Shown here: one piece after another, positions 23,301 to 32,969 of the stretch
Layout: every line of letters begins with the position of its first letter
Numbering within the stretch: the stretch's first letter is position 1
From: Telmatactis stephensoni
Lineage: Eukaryota; Cnidaria; Anthozoa; Actiniaria; Isophelliidae
Reading direction: 5' to 3'
NCBI GenBank assembly: GCA_029948255.1
Contig: JALIZF010001812.1
Span: 1 to 64,000, forward strand
Length of the DNA stretch: 64,000 nt
Program-made: the position numbers and the translations under genes
The notes under the pieces: model-generated
The model's input: the letters and a program-made list of their open reading frames with translations, nothing else
What the model was told of the DNA's origin: nothing
The model's database searches: none

Positions 23301-25192
23301 TCATTTGAACTAGTGCTCCATATATTATGTACATTCCAATATCTTACCATTTGGTGGAGAGTTAGCAGATTTTGCATCACAACCAATTCCAGTGAAATTG
23401 GGTTTGTTGATATGGCTGGAAAAAGGAGAAATGAGAATGAGATATAATTCAAAGAGACTTAATTTAACTGTATACTATTACAACCTTTTCCTTACCTTGG
23501 TGATGATATAGGAGTAAGAGTAATGGAAGATCCTTTAACCAGTGTTACACATTTACCTATAATAACATTACTTTTTAATATTAAGTCAATACTAGCAATA
23601 CAATATTGAGCCCAATAGCAAATTAAATAGCTATTCAAGTGTTAAGGCAAAATTTTTAAGAATCATTATTAAAAAAACATGATCAGACAATTGAGATCAA
23701 GTTTTAAAAAGATATACATTTGAATGACCAATAATAGTGATGATGATGATAATAATGATGATGACTGATACAAAAGAAATTTTATTTCCCTTACTTTGGT
23801 TCTGTTCATACTCTAAAAATTGGTCCAACAAACTGCCAACATCACAAGCTTTGATACAAGCTACAAGATAAATAAATACACAGTAAAATAACGACCTTCA
23901 AGGTATGAATATTTGTAAGGTACATAAAGAAACTAGTGTACAAAAAGACCACAGTGCATTAAGACAGTTATTGTCTGTGATAACATTCCTGCTATGATAG
24001 TGCTGTGCTTTGGGGTCAACCACTACTATTAGAATGAAGCTTGTGATTTGTACAAATAACAAAAACAAAGTGGATTATGATGAACAGTGCCTTTGGTTGT
24101 ACATGTAATCTCTGTCCTTTGTTTTGTTTTACTGTTCTTTGTTATTTGAACAAATCACAAGCACTGTTCTGACTGTAGTGTATACATGTACCTTGTGCTT
24201 TGTAGTGACTGTGCCATTTTCACATTTATATTTGAACTGCTCTATACAATGATACATTATATAGCATTACACTCTTGACTTTGAACAAACTTTTCAATTT
24301 GAGGCTATCAAGCAAGTTTCTGTACATTTCTTATTTTGGCCTGATAGCCTCAAATTGAAACCCTTGTCCAGCATCATTGTATTGTATCAGCGATATATCC
24401 TCAATATTCCTACCTGGAGTCTGTGGTTTTACTATGACCTTTATAATTTTCTTGGATTTCACATCTCCATTCTTTCAAAAAGATATAATTTAAGTGTGAA
24501 TAAAAGAAGAAGAAGGAAAAACTGATCAACACCATTTATAATATGTAATCAGAGTAAACAAAAACAACCAAAATATTCATAATTCTGTTCAAAAAGCTTT
24601 AATAAAATATACATGCAGTAATGATTTTTAGGGGTTAACTCTAATTCTATTTATTTTTAATTCAACAGTTTACATGAATTTGTTATATTGCTGGTGGCAA
24701 AGATCAGCTGAACAAATTGGCACAAACAAAACATCCTTAATTAACGTAATTCGAGTCATTGGACAATGTTCTCTTAAAATGATAAAACAAAATGAAGATT
24801 TATTGAGAGTTAGATCTTTGAAGCTACGAAGTGAAGTAAGTTATTACTGTTTAAAGTTATTATATAATTTCTGGGCCCACACAGTGTTGATAATAAATTT
24901 AGTTTATCGTCCACGTGGGGAACAACAACTTGAATAAAACAATTCGTGTCTCGGTTCATTTCGGCCATTTTTCAGTGTGATATCGTTGTACAAAACATTC
25001 TTAACTTAAGATTACCTCTTTCAAAAGAAAATAAGTAGGTTTCTTAACACCCAAGTCTGGAGTTTTATCATCATGCGAGGATTCGGAGAGCTTCGTTTTT
25101 GCCGGCGCTGTTGAAGCGTGGCACGAAGAAGCCTTCGATTTGTTGCCGGTATTTTCTCCTTCTACTGGAGCAGATGGTGTGAAACTTTGCAT
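20312..25192 (-). CDS. PGC-1-family transcriptional coactivator, ten exons, 629 residues
   Basis: Exons read from 25192 down: 25192-25016, 24471-24414, 23860-23795, 23556-23496, 23415-23348, 23105-22039 (or starting at 23075), 21532-21411, 21083-21025, 20924-20838, 20436-20312. All junctions are GT-AG and in phase. In order, the protein shows SLLDQFLEYEQ (88-98), resembling the LLKYL-type receptor-binding motif; GLTPPVSPP (154-162), a PGC-1-type signature; a run of eight Asp; and a long Arg/Ser/His-rich RS region before about 480. An RRM follows at 504-585, with IVYIGNI as RNP2 and DNYSFVTF as RNP1. The protein ends in MDFDTLLQMALKKKKR, matching the end of vertebrate PGC-1 proteins. Such coactivators dock on nuclear receptors and NRFs to drive mitochondrial gene expression in the nucleus. 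I see no acidic N-terminal activation domain. It could also be called PPRC1-like. Confidence 0.9.
21660..21795. repeat. Dispersed repeat holding a single copy of the 34-bp minisatellite word
   Basis: This stretch lies in an intron of the PGC-1-like gene. It contains GTGTCTGCCTTAGAGAGG followed by TGTCCACATTGAGGG, the same 34-base word that is tandemly amplified at 55.65-56.62 kb. It may represent the dispersed element from which that array grew. Confidence 0.55.
24292..24360. repeat. Short foldback in a PGC-1-like gene intron
   Basis: TTTCAATTTGAGGCTATCA pairs with TGATAGCCTCAAATTGAAA around a loop of about 30 bases, within the intron between exons 3 and 2 on the - strand. Confidence 0.75.
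24670..24841 (+). other. Possible orphan exon-like open frame, antisense in intron 1
   Basis: An open stretch starting just after TTCAACAG and ending at GAA before GTAAGTT looks like an internal exon. It encodes about 57 residues without repeats (for example CWWQRSAEQIG). It lies on the strand opposite the PGC-1-like gene, inside its first intron. I recognise no domain and found no partner exons, so it may be chance. Confidence 0.2.
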
Positions 25193-25324
25193 AGCTTTAG
25201 TTTAAGTATTTATCTTTCTAATGGACGTCTTTAGTGGACTTCTTCTCTGCAATCTCGACAGAGTTTCGTCACATTTTACACTGTTGCTTGGCTCACCTCT
25301 CACACTGGCTTTATTGCACAACGA

Positions 25325-25332
25325 TGACGTCA
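25325..25332. promoter_or_regulatory. Perfect CRE palindrome TGACGTCA
   Basis: The full CREB/ATF consensus lies about 135 bases upstream of the PGC-1-like start codon and about 390 bases upstream of the release-factor start. Vertebrate PGC-1-alpha is known to be induced through CREB at a CRE; conservation here is inferred. Confidence 0.6.
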
Positions 25333-25578
25333 CCGAGGAAGGAACTCTCAGCAGCACAGGAAACCCAACAATCTTCGATCCTAAATCAACCTTTGAGCGG
25401 GATAGAAATCAAGATATTTAATTTTCGGAAACAGTCTGAGTCGCCTTTAAAAATTGGGAAAAACTTAAAGATAATCATCAAAAAGGGCATAACTTTGGAC
25501 TATTTTAATATTTCATATAAGATTTCCTCGGTAGCGCGGGCTTCCTGTGTACTGTACAGCGGATTATCTCATGAAAGA

Positions 25579-25588
25579 AAAATGGCGG
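25579..25588 (+). promoter_or_regulatory. YY1-like site with a short upstream ORF
   Basis: AAAATGGCGG matches the common YY1 promoter motif. Its ATG also opens a six-codon frame (MADQNA then stop) upstream of the mtRF1a start, so it could act as a uORF if transcription begins before it. Confidence 0.45.
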
Positions 25589-25722
25589 ACCAAAATGCAT
25601 AAAAATCACAACTCTTCTTTTTCACATACATATATCATAAAGTAATATGAAAGCTTAGATTTTGTTTGCAAATAATGTGAATTTACTTTGTCATGATGTG
25701 CGTTATGTAAATTCCTAAAACA

Positions 25723-27974
25723 ATGATTGGAAGAATGTGCAAATTGACATGGACTTGGAGGTGTTTGCGGATGCAACCAACGCCAGGTAAAAATGCACAT
25801 GTGCGTTTATTTTTGAACTGCGTTTTTATTGTGAACTGCGTCTGCTATGGTACTACCCTACTGATACTACCTACTCAATAGGGTAGTACCATAGCAGACG
25901 CAGTTCACATTAAAACAGTGCACAAATAAGCGCACATGTGCGGGGAGTGACATTCACTTACAAGGAAGCTTTATGTACGAGCTGTCTGCCTTTTGTACAG
26001 TGTAATATATACATGGATGAGGGATACCATCATGGTTTCCTCCACCCGATAGGATGGGGAGGGGCTAATAACTTATGAGTAGAAGGCTGCAAATAATTTT
26101 GTTAAGAGATCATTTGACAGGCAAGAGGCAAATTTAACCTGTCAAAATCCATGTCTAACAAGACAAAAATTAACAAAAAAGTGAAAACGAGACTTATTTG
26201 CAGCCTGGTAAGTACATGAAAATAGGGCAGTTTTTGTAAGACTGTGAAAACAGTACCGTCACTGGGTCACATGGTATAATGGCAGAAATTTCATTATTAT
26301 TGTTTTCATAGAAAACATGACACTGGACCATTTCACAATCATACAACTACTGCTCTGAAGTTCTCTGCAGGAGTCGTAATCAGTGCTGTAATAAAGACAT
26401 AGGAAGTGTCAGTGGTAATTTTATTGTTATTTGGCTTTTTTTCTGTTGCAGCACTTCCAGTTTGGATGGCCAGACATTTCTCAAGTAAATACAATAAAGC
26501 ATTGGACCAACATATGAAAAACATCTTACAGCAACACTCAAGTATTTCTAGTAGATTATCATCTCCTGAGGTACACATTTATTAGTCTACATTACATTAA
26601 TAACCATGATCATATCCTTGCTTCAGTCAGTGAGTCAGTCAGTGAGTGAGTGAGTCAGTGAGTGAGTGAGTGAGTGAGTGAGTGAGTCAGTCAGTCAGTC
26701 AGTCAGTCAGTCAGTCAGTCAGTCAGTCAGTCAGTCAGTCAGTCAGTCAGTCAGTCAGTCAGTCAGTCAGTCAGTCAGTCAGTCAGTCAGTCAGTCAGTC
26801 AGTCAGTCAGTCAGTCAGTCAGTCAGTGAGTCACTCAGTGAGTCAGTGAGTCAGTCAGTCAGTGAGTCAGTCAGTTAGTCAGTCAGTCAGTCAGTGAGTC
26901 AGTCAGTCAGTCAGTGAGTCAGTCAGTCAGTCAGTCAGTCAGTCAATCAGTCAGTGAGTGAGTCAGTCAGTCAGTGAGTCAGTGAGCAGTCAGTCAGTCA
27001 GTGAGTCAGTCAGTCAGTCAGTGAGTCAGTGAGTGAGTGAGTCAGTCAGTCAGTGAGTCAGTCAGTGAGTCAGTCAGTCAGTCAGTCAGTCAGTCAGTCA
27101 GTCAGTCAGTCAGTCAGTCAGTGAGTCAGTCAGTCAGTCAGTCAGTGAGTCAGTCAGTGAGTCAGTCAGTGAGTCAGTCAGTGAGTCAGTGAGTCAGTGA
27201 GTGAGTGAGTCAGTCAGTCAGTCAGTCAGTCAGTCAGTCAGTGAGTCAGTCAGTCAGTCAGTCAGTCAGTCAGTCAGTCAGTCAGTCAGTCAGTCAGTCA
27301 GTCAGTCAGTCAGTCAGTCAGATAGATATTAAGTTACCTGGCATTCAGTTTTCTAAATCTTAATGTTTATGCCAGAATCTCAGCCCAAGTGAACACAGAG
27401 AGCTGTCTAAGACCTTGGCATCACTATCTCCACTGGTGAAATTATTGAAAGAAGCACAAAGAAAAAAGATGGTAATTAAACTATCTGCACACACAATTTA
27501 TGGTTACAATAAAACCTCTTCTCACAAGACAAATGTTCTAGGATTTGGAAGACCTTGCTGCATTTATAAGGGAAGGTGGAGAACTTGGAGAAATTGCAGA
27601 AGAAGAGCACAGAGATCTTCTTAATGAAATTGATGAATTAGAGGTCAGTCAACACAATGCTACAGTGTTATTTAGTCTTTGTGCTAGTAATCTGTGATAA
27701 CAGTACATTATTGATAAGAAATACAAAAATTTCACATGCTGCATCATAGCAGTGCCAAAAGGTTATATTTACCCACATGAGAATATATATTTCTCTTTTC
27801 ATTTTTGTTCAATAATTCAATAATTTTTTGGAATATCATTTTTCTAGAATAGAATTATGAATGCATTGATTCCTAAAGATGAAGCTGATGAGAATGATGC
27901 TATTCTTGAAGTCAGAGCAGGTAAAATAATTCTACACTTTTAGTACCTTTCTTTATTTTTTGTAATATATGATG

Positions 27975-28006
<32 letters not shown>

Positions 28007-31000
28007 GACAGTGATGCCATCTAGAGGACTAGTATTTTTAAAACAGAAAGCAAGGTTTATCTGTGCCTTTATGTATCGTTTCTTTGTGAATTCATACTTT
28101 AGGTGCAGGTGGCCAAGAAGCTTCTCTATTTGCATATGAAGTCTTTACCATGTACCAACGGTAAGTAGTTAGGAGCAAGTGTTATCTGTTGGTAAGCACA
28201 CTACAGGCATAGAAAGAGGTCCATAGTTTGGACCTCAAGGATCTTTCACACACTTGTTCAAGACTTCTTTCTATTCTGTGTAGCTTTAACTTTTAATTTG
28301 TTAGTTTATATTTGTTTATATTTTCCAATGTGATTATAAATAAGTTAATTATTTTATATGAAATGTTTTTGGAAACATGTACTGAACATTCTGTAAGACA
28401 AGTTACAGTTGTAAGAAAAATATTTTTTGTGATAGATTTGCTGTATATAAACAATGGAAATTCAATTTATTGAGTATGAGCACTAATGATACTGGTGGAT
28501 ATAAGGTGAGTATAACAGCTACGTGTTACAGTTATTAGAATTTCCTTCTATTTTATTTAATTTACCAACAATATTATTCCTTTTTTCACAAATTTTATTT
28601 CCTAGGAAGCATCTGCCAGTATTTCAGGAATGGGTGTATTTGGTAAAATGAAAGTAAGTCAGACTTTATTATTGTACAAAATTTGGTCAAGTGTTGGGGA
28701 AAAATAGTAGTGAACTGTGTTTTGGGGTAGAAATGGAGAATAATTTACCAGATCCACTATCAGCCAACTGTTATAGCTAATCTGTTAGTGAAACTCATCC
28801 TTGATGATGAGGGTGGACATTGGCTCTAATGTCACCATATGAGGGACCACACCTGTCCTTGGCAGCAAGGAGGTAACCATGACAACCATGACAACCCACC
28901 TAACACCAGTCACACTGACAGCAGTCAGTGGAGTTTCATACTTACCTTAAAAATATTTACCACTGAGAGAGAAGAGAGTGGGAGCAAAGGGGCAGAGCAC
29001 TAGATCAATAGTACCAAGCTGAACCATTGACCAGCAGCAATGAAGCCACATGTTTTGCCTCTTTAGCAAAGGCTGACCAGCCTGCTTGTGGTAAAATTGT
29101 TGGCCAACTGACAACAAACAGTAATCGTATGGTAGTTTCCTTAATTTGTTCTTAGCACAACTATTGTGGATAGAGAAAAACAGTTTGGAAGTAATGTTCT
29201 AGCTTACTGGTACATGTATAAATCTTGATGATTTTCTTTGTTTTGTAGTTTGAAGTTGGTACTCATCGTGTACAGAGAGTACCAGTAACAGAAGCCATGG
29301 GTAGAGTACACACTAGTACAATGACAGTTGCCGTATTGCCACAGCCTGAGGAAGTAAGTATAAAGTTGTTTAAAACAAGTTACCACCATTAGGACTGCCT
29401 TGTCTATTGAGATATAACCTTCTAGGCAAAGAGTGCGTAAAAAATATTTTCAGAGCATTATTAAATAATTTTTTTGTTTTTGAACGTAGATTGACATTGT
29501 AATCAATCCAAGTGATCTCAAAATTGAAACATTCCGTGCATCAGGGTGAGTCATGGTAAATCATTTAGTACATTAGTTTAAATTACATTCAAAACTTTTG
29601 AAAATTCATTGATTGTTCACTTATTCATTCATTCATTCATTCATTCATTCATTCATTCATTCATTCATTCATTCATTCATTCATTCATTCATTCATTCCT
29701 TCATTCATTCATTCATTCCTTCATTCATTCATTTATGTATGTTTTCATTCATTTGTTTGTTTGCTCATTTATTCATCCATTCATTTATTTACCCATCCAT
29801 GCATTTTCTCTTTTGTTCATCTATCCATAATTCATCTGCTCACCCATTTATTCTTTCTTTCATATATTCTTTCATTCATTCATTCATTTATTCATTCATT
29901 CATTCATTCATCCATTCAATTGTTTATTCATCCATCCCTTTGTTTATTCATTTGCTCATTCATTCATTCATTCATTTATTTAGTGCTGGAGGTCAACATG
30001 TTAACAAAACTGATAGTGCTGTTCGCATAACCCATCTTCCATCTGGAATGGTAGTAAGCTCACAAGAAGAACGCTCACAATTCAAGGTGAGAAAATCCCT
30101 ACGATCTTCATGATTTTTTGACCTACTATACCATAGGTAGCCAATACACAAGTTGGGAAAAAACAATTATAATTTATTTTTTTAATTTTTTTTTTAGAAC
30201 AAAGCTAATGCCTTACAAGTGTTAAGAACACGTCTGTATGATATTCAAAGGCAGCAAGTAGTCACAGATAGAGACAAGACAAGACGACTTCAGGTATTTG
30301 ATTATTTAATGGGGTTGGGCTTTCTCACTTAAGAATCCCAATAGCCCACTTTCGATATATGGTTGAGATGCCACACACAAAAGAATCAGTTCGAGGCTCT
30401 GGGGAATAATGCTTAGTGGTGCACAACTCAACAATTGTTTTGTTAGGCACTACTAAGCATTATTCCCCGGAGCCTCATATTGATTCCTTTGTGTGCAGTA
30501 ACACAATCATATCGAAAGTGGCATATTTTAGGATGCAGTAGATTAAGAGTTTTTGCAAAACTAAAGCAGCCCAAAATAAACACAATACAACCATTGAATT
30601 TGCTGGCCTTATCCATTGGTTGTTTTTGCTTTACTGAAACCCATGAATTATCCATTATTTTGGGTTTTGGGCTTCCTGTGAAGGTCTTACCACAGAGAAA
30701 CAAATGCATCTATAACATTGTATAACTCATTTATTTGCAATAATATTTTGTTTGGGTTTAAATAACATTTTTATAGATTGGAAGTGCTGAAAGATCTGAA
30801 AAAATAAGAACATATAATTTTACTCAGGTAAGGGTTGAGAGGTTCTTATCTAATTTGTGTTCCATATTTTCCTGGGGTTTAAAGTAGGCAGCTCCTACTA
30901 TGAATTATGCAGCACTTGCATAAGTGCCTAGACTGAGTGAACCAAGGGAAAGGAGAGTTGGGAGATGAGAAATAACAAAGGCCTGCTGCAACATGTGCCT

Positions 31001-31325
31001 TTGAAGGCTCAAATGAACCCCCCCACTCCCCATTTCTTCAACGTGGGCATACAAAATATTACAGATCAACCTGAAATGACTGTTATGAGCTAGACATAAA
31101 CTTAGGTCCTTTACTTTAACAATTCAGCACTTTGGTGACGAGGGTATTGTTTTTCTCCAGGATAGAATAACTGACCATCGTATCGGTGTAAGTGTACATG
31201 GTGTTGATGTGTTTCTCAAAGGTGAGGATATGCTAGAAGACATGATAAACACACTACGAACACATCATGAATCTGACGCTATGCAAAACTTAATAGAACA
31301 GTATTCTTCCAAGACGGATAGTTGA
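25723..31325 (+). CDS. MTRF1L: Mitochondrial translation release factor 1a (class I), fourteen exons
   Basis: Exons: 25723-25786, 26452-26570, 27376-27471, 27542-27643, 27848-27920, 28103-28160, 28436-28505, 28606-28653, 29249-29353, 29490-29545, 29984-30086, 30198-30293, 30777-30827, 31161-31325. All are GT-AG and in phase, giving 401 residues (397 from the second Met at 25735). The N-terminus is basic and contains RHFSS, like a mitochondrial presequence. The codon-recognition loop carries PVT (222-224), the PxT tripeptide of factors that read UAA and UAG. The absence of the MTRF1-type insertion favours MTRF1L. The catalytic GGQ is at 266-268 in exon 11 and triggers peptidyl-tRNA hydrolysis on the mitoribosome. 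An AATAAA lies at 31374. The gene sits head-to-head with the PGC-1-like gene. Its introns carry very long CAGT and ATTC repeats. The exact start codon is the least certain part. Confidence 0.93.
25794..25941. mobile_element. Foldback element at the start of mtRF1a intron 1
   Basis: Inner arms 25831-25860 and 25879-25908 match perfectly over 30 bases. An outer pair (GCACATGTGCG...) extends the hairpin to 25794-25941. The left edge lies only about seven bases past the exon 1 donor site. Confidence 0.85.
26622..27320 (+). repeat. 700-bp CAGT tetranucleotide array
   Basis: A run of CAGT/GTCA units, interrupted by GAGT variants, fills most of mtRF1a intron 2. The Ser/Val/Gln-rich open frame it creates is not a gene. 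Confidence 0.97.
29614..29982 (+). repeat. ATTC tetranucleotide array filling mtRF1a intron 10
   Basis: ATTC units, pure at first and then degenerate, run right to the acceptor (TTTATTTAG) in front of the exon encoding the GGQ loop. The Phe/Ile/His/Ser-rich open frames are repeat-derived. Confidence 0.96.
30346..30521. mobile_element. MITE in mtRF1a intron 12
   Basis: The ends CCACTTTCGATAT and ATATCGAAAGTGG and the inner arms around GAGGCTCTGGGGAATAATGC and its complement make a strong foldback of about 176 bp. Confidence 0.8.
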
Positions 31326-32373
31326 CAGCAACTGGTTAGTGAGGACAGAGTTTTGGGTCTTTTTACAGTCTCCAATAAAATACAATTGCAATATATAAAA
31401 TACTGATAGGGCCGAGGTCATACGATTTTTATGGAGCATTCTTGGAAGTCTTGGATGACGAAGATCTTTTGTGCTAATCACATTATAACCATGTTAGCAC
31501 AGTGAATGTTTTGCATTTTTTTGTGAATACATTCATGATATAGTCATGTAACTGAAAGCTAAAACAACATAAGCTTAAGCCTAAACTGAAATCAAAGCAA
31601 TATTTATTTCTTGTAATTATGCATTAATATTACAGTGTATATTAATAAATAATCTTGTTCTTATCTTGAGTATTTTGTCAAAAATAAATTTGTATAATTG
31701 TACATTGATGACACTGTATTCATAAAAAGACCATAAAAATTTTTCCAATAAAAATTAGTGAAAATAAGCACAAATATGTGAGATAAAGATGTGACTTGCA
31801 CAGTCAAAAATTATTTCATTTTAACTTTCTATATTTTCTTAAAAATCTGAAAAAGCACTCTTCAATATCAACAAAAGATCACATTTTTTTCATTATATAT
31901 TACTCAATAATCAACATACAGTTTCAAAAATTTAACATTTTTTCATTATTGGTTTACTTTTATATATTAATATTAATGACTTAGAGTTTCCACAGACTAG
32001 AGAATAGTTATCGAAAACTTGGTGTTATCGATTATTAACAGTTGTTGATGACTAGTTCACACACTGGAAAAAAGACTGAAGCTGTTGATAACAAACTGGG
32101 TTCGATCATTTGAATGTGAGAATAAAGTAATTTTAGTTGTTGATAAGTTTTAGTTATTGATTACAACTAGTTATGGACAACACCTTACTTTAGTCTGTGG
32201 AGGCCCTTTAGTTAATAATTTAAACTTGGTTCCATATGATATGATCTTATGATCTCAGAAAACTGTGTTCAGCAATCGTAGAAATCATAGCAATCAAAGC
32301 AATTCCATATAATTGCTGCAATCACTGTCTAATAATGATTGCTTTGATTGCCGAGATAGAACAAAAATATATC

Positions 32374-32542
32374 CAGTGGCAGATTTAGGGGAGGGGTGCA
32401 GGGGGTGTGGACCCTCTCCGTAGACAACTTTGGGTACGTCTCATCTTGATACTTGTCCAAAATATCCTCTGGATCCTTTGGACAGTTTCAGATTTCTATA
32501 ACAGTCTGCACCCACTGAAGGATGATCCTGGATCTGCCCCTG
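32374..32542. mobile_element. MITE (CAGGGGTGGATTTAGG family), copy 2
   Basis: It begins CAGTGGCAGATTTAGGGG and ends CTGGATCTGCCCCTG. The interior shares CAAAATATC and CTCTGGAT words with the copy at 18013-18202. Confidence 0.7.
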
Positions 32543-32570
32543 ATCTTTGTATCACAATCACTGCGATTGC

Positions 32571-32723
32571 TAGAGCAGATTTTGTATGAGTGTGAAACAG
32601 ACCACACAGTACTGTTTCAATCCTTGTCAGTGCCGTGTTGTCTATAAAAACATTCAAAATTCCTTCCAAAACCATGCTGTGACTATGCAGTGCCATTTTC
32701 ACAGTCATACGAAATCTACTCTA
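32571..32723. mobile_element. MITE (TAGAGCAGTTTTCGTATGA family), copy 2
   Basis: It starts TAGAGCAGATTTTGTATGAG and ends TCATACGAAATCTACTCTA. At about 153 bp it is shorter than the copy at 16652 but has the same ends. Confidence 0.78.
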
Positions 32724-32969
32724 TGATCTCCATGATCCCTTGCTAATATGGTTTCCATATCAATGCGATCACTGAACACATTAATTTTTTCTGCCATCAC
32801 AGTGATCAATGAAAAGCAAGCTTTAGCCCTTAATGGGAGAGGCAAATAATCAAAATAATGTATTATGATGTGTTTGACTCCCTAACTACGAAATTTCTTT
32901 TCAAAAACACATTGGGCCTCTTCAGTCAATTAATTTGACAGTCATACCCTGCCATCATCAATGTTCATT

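Larger units (their letters stand above)
25193..25722. promoter_or_regulatory. Bidirectional promoter region between PGC-1-like and mtRF1a genes
   Basis: The two start codons face away from each other across 530 bases with no room for another gene. The interval contains a palindromic CRE (25325-25332), an ETS-like CTTCCTGT near 25539 and a YY1-like AAAATGGCGG at 25579-25588. No TATA box is clear. Shared control of both genes is inferred. Confidence 0.65.
31326..32969. other. Convergent 3' region between mtRF1a and the PPT2-like gene
   Basis: The + strand 3' UTR with AATAAA at 31374 comes first, then AT-rich spacer with diverged inverted words near 31990-32185. Two MITEs follow (32374-32542 and 32571-32723). 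The end lies just beyond the PPT2-like stop codon. No gene is seen. Confidence 0.45.

Noticed and set aside
26151..26210. Alternative first exon of the release factor ending at a good GTAAGT donor
   Set aside because: Its phase does not fit exon 2 (a stop codon results), whereas the exon at 25723-25786 fits and gives a presequence-like N-terminus.
26678..26878. Ser-Val-Gln repeat protein
   Set aside because: It is simply the CAGT array translated; it lies in an intron of the release-factor gene.
26622..27320. CRISPR-like array
   Set aside because: There are no spacers; it is a plain tetranucleotide repeat in an animal intron. The 34-bp and 80-bp arrays likewise lack unique spacers.
29609..30113. 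Phe-Ile-His-Ser repeat proteins
   Set aside because: They are translations of the ATTC array; only the last part (from 29984) is coding, in the release-factor frame.
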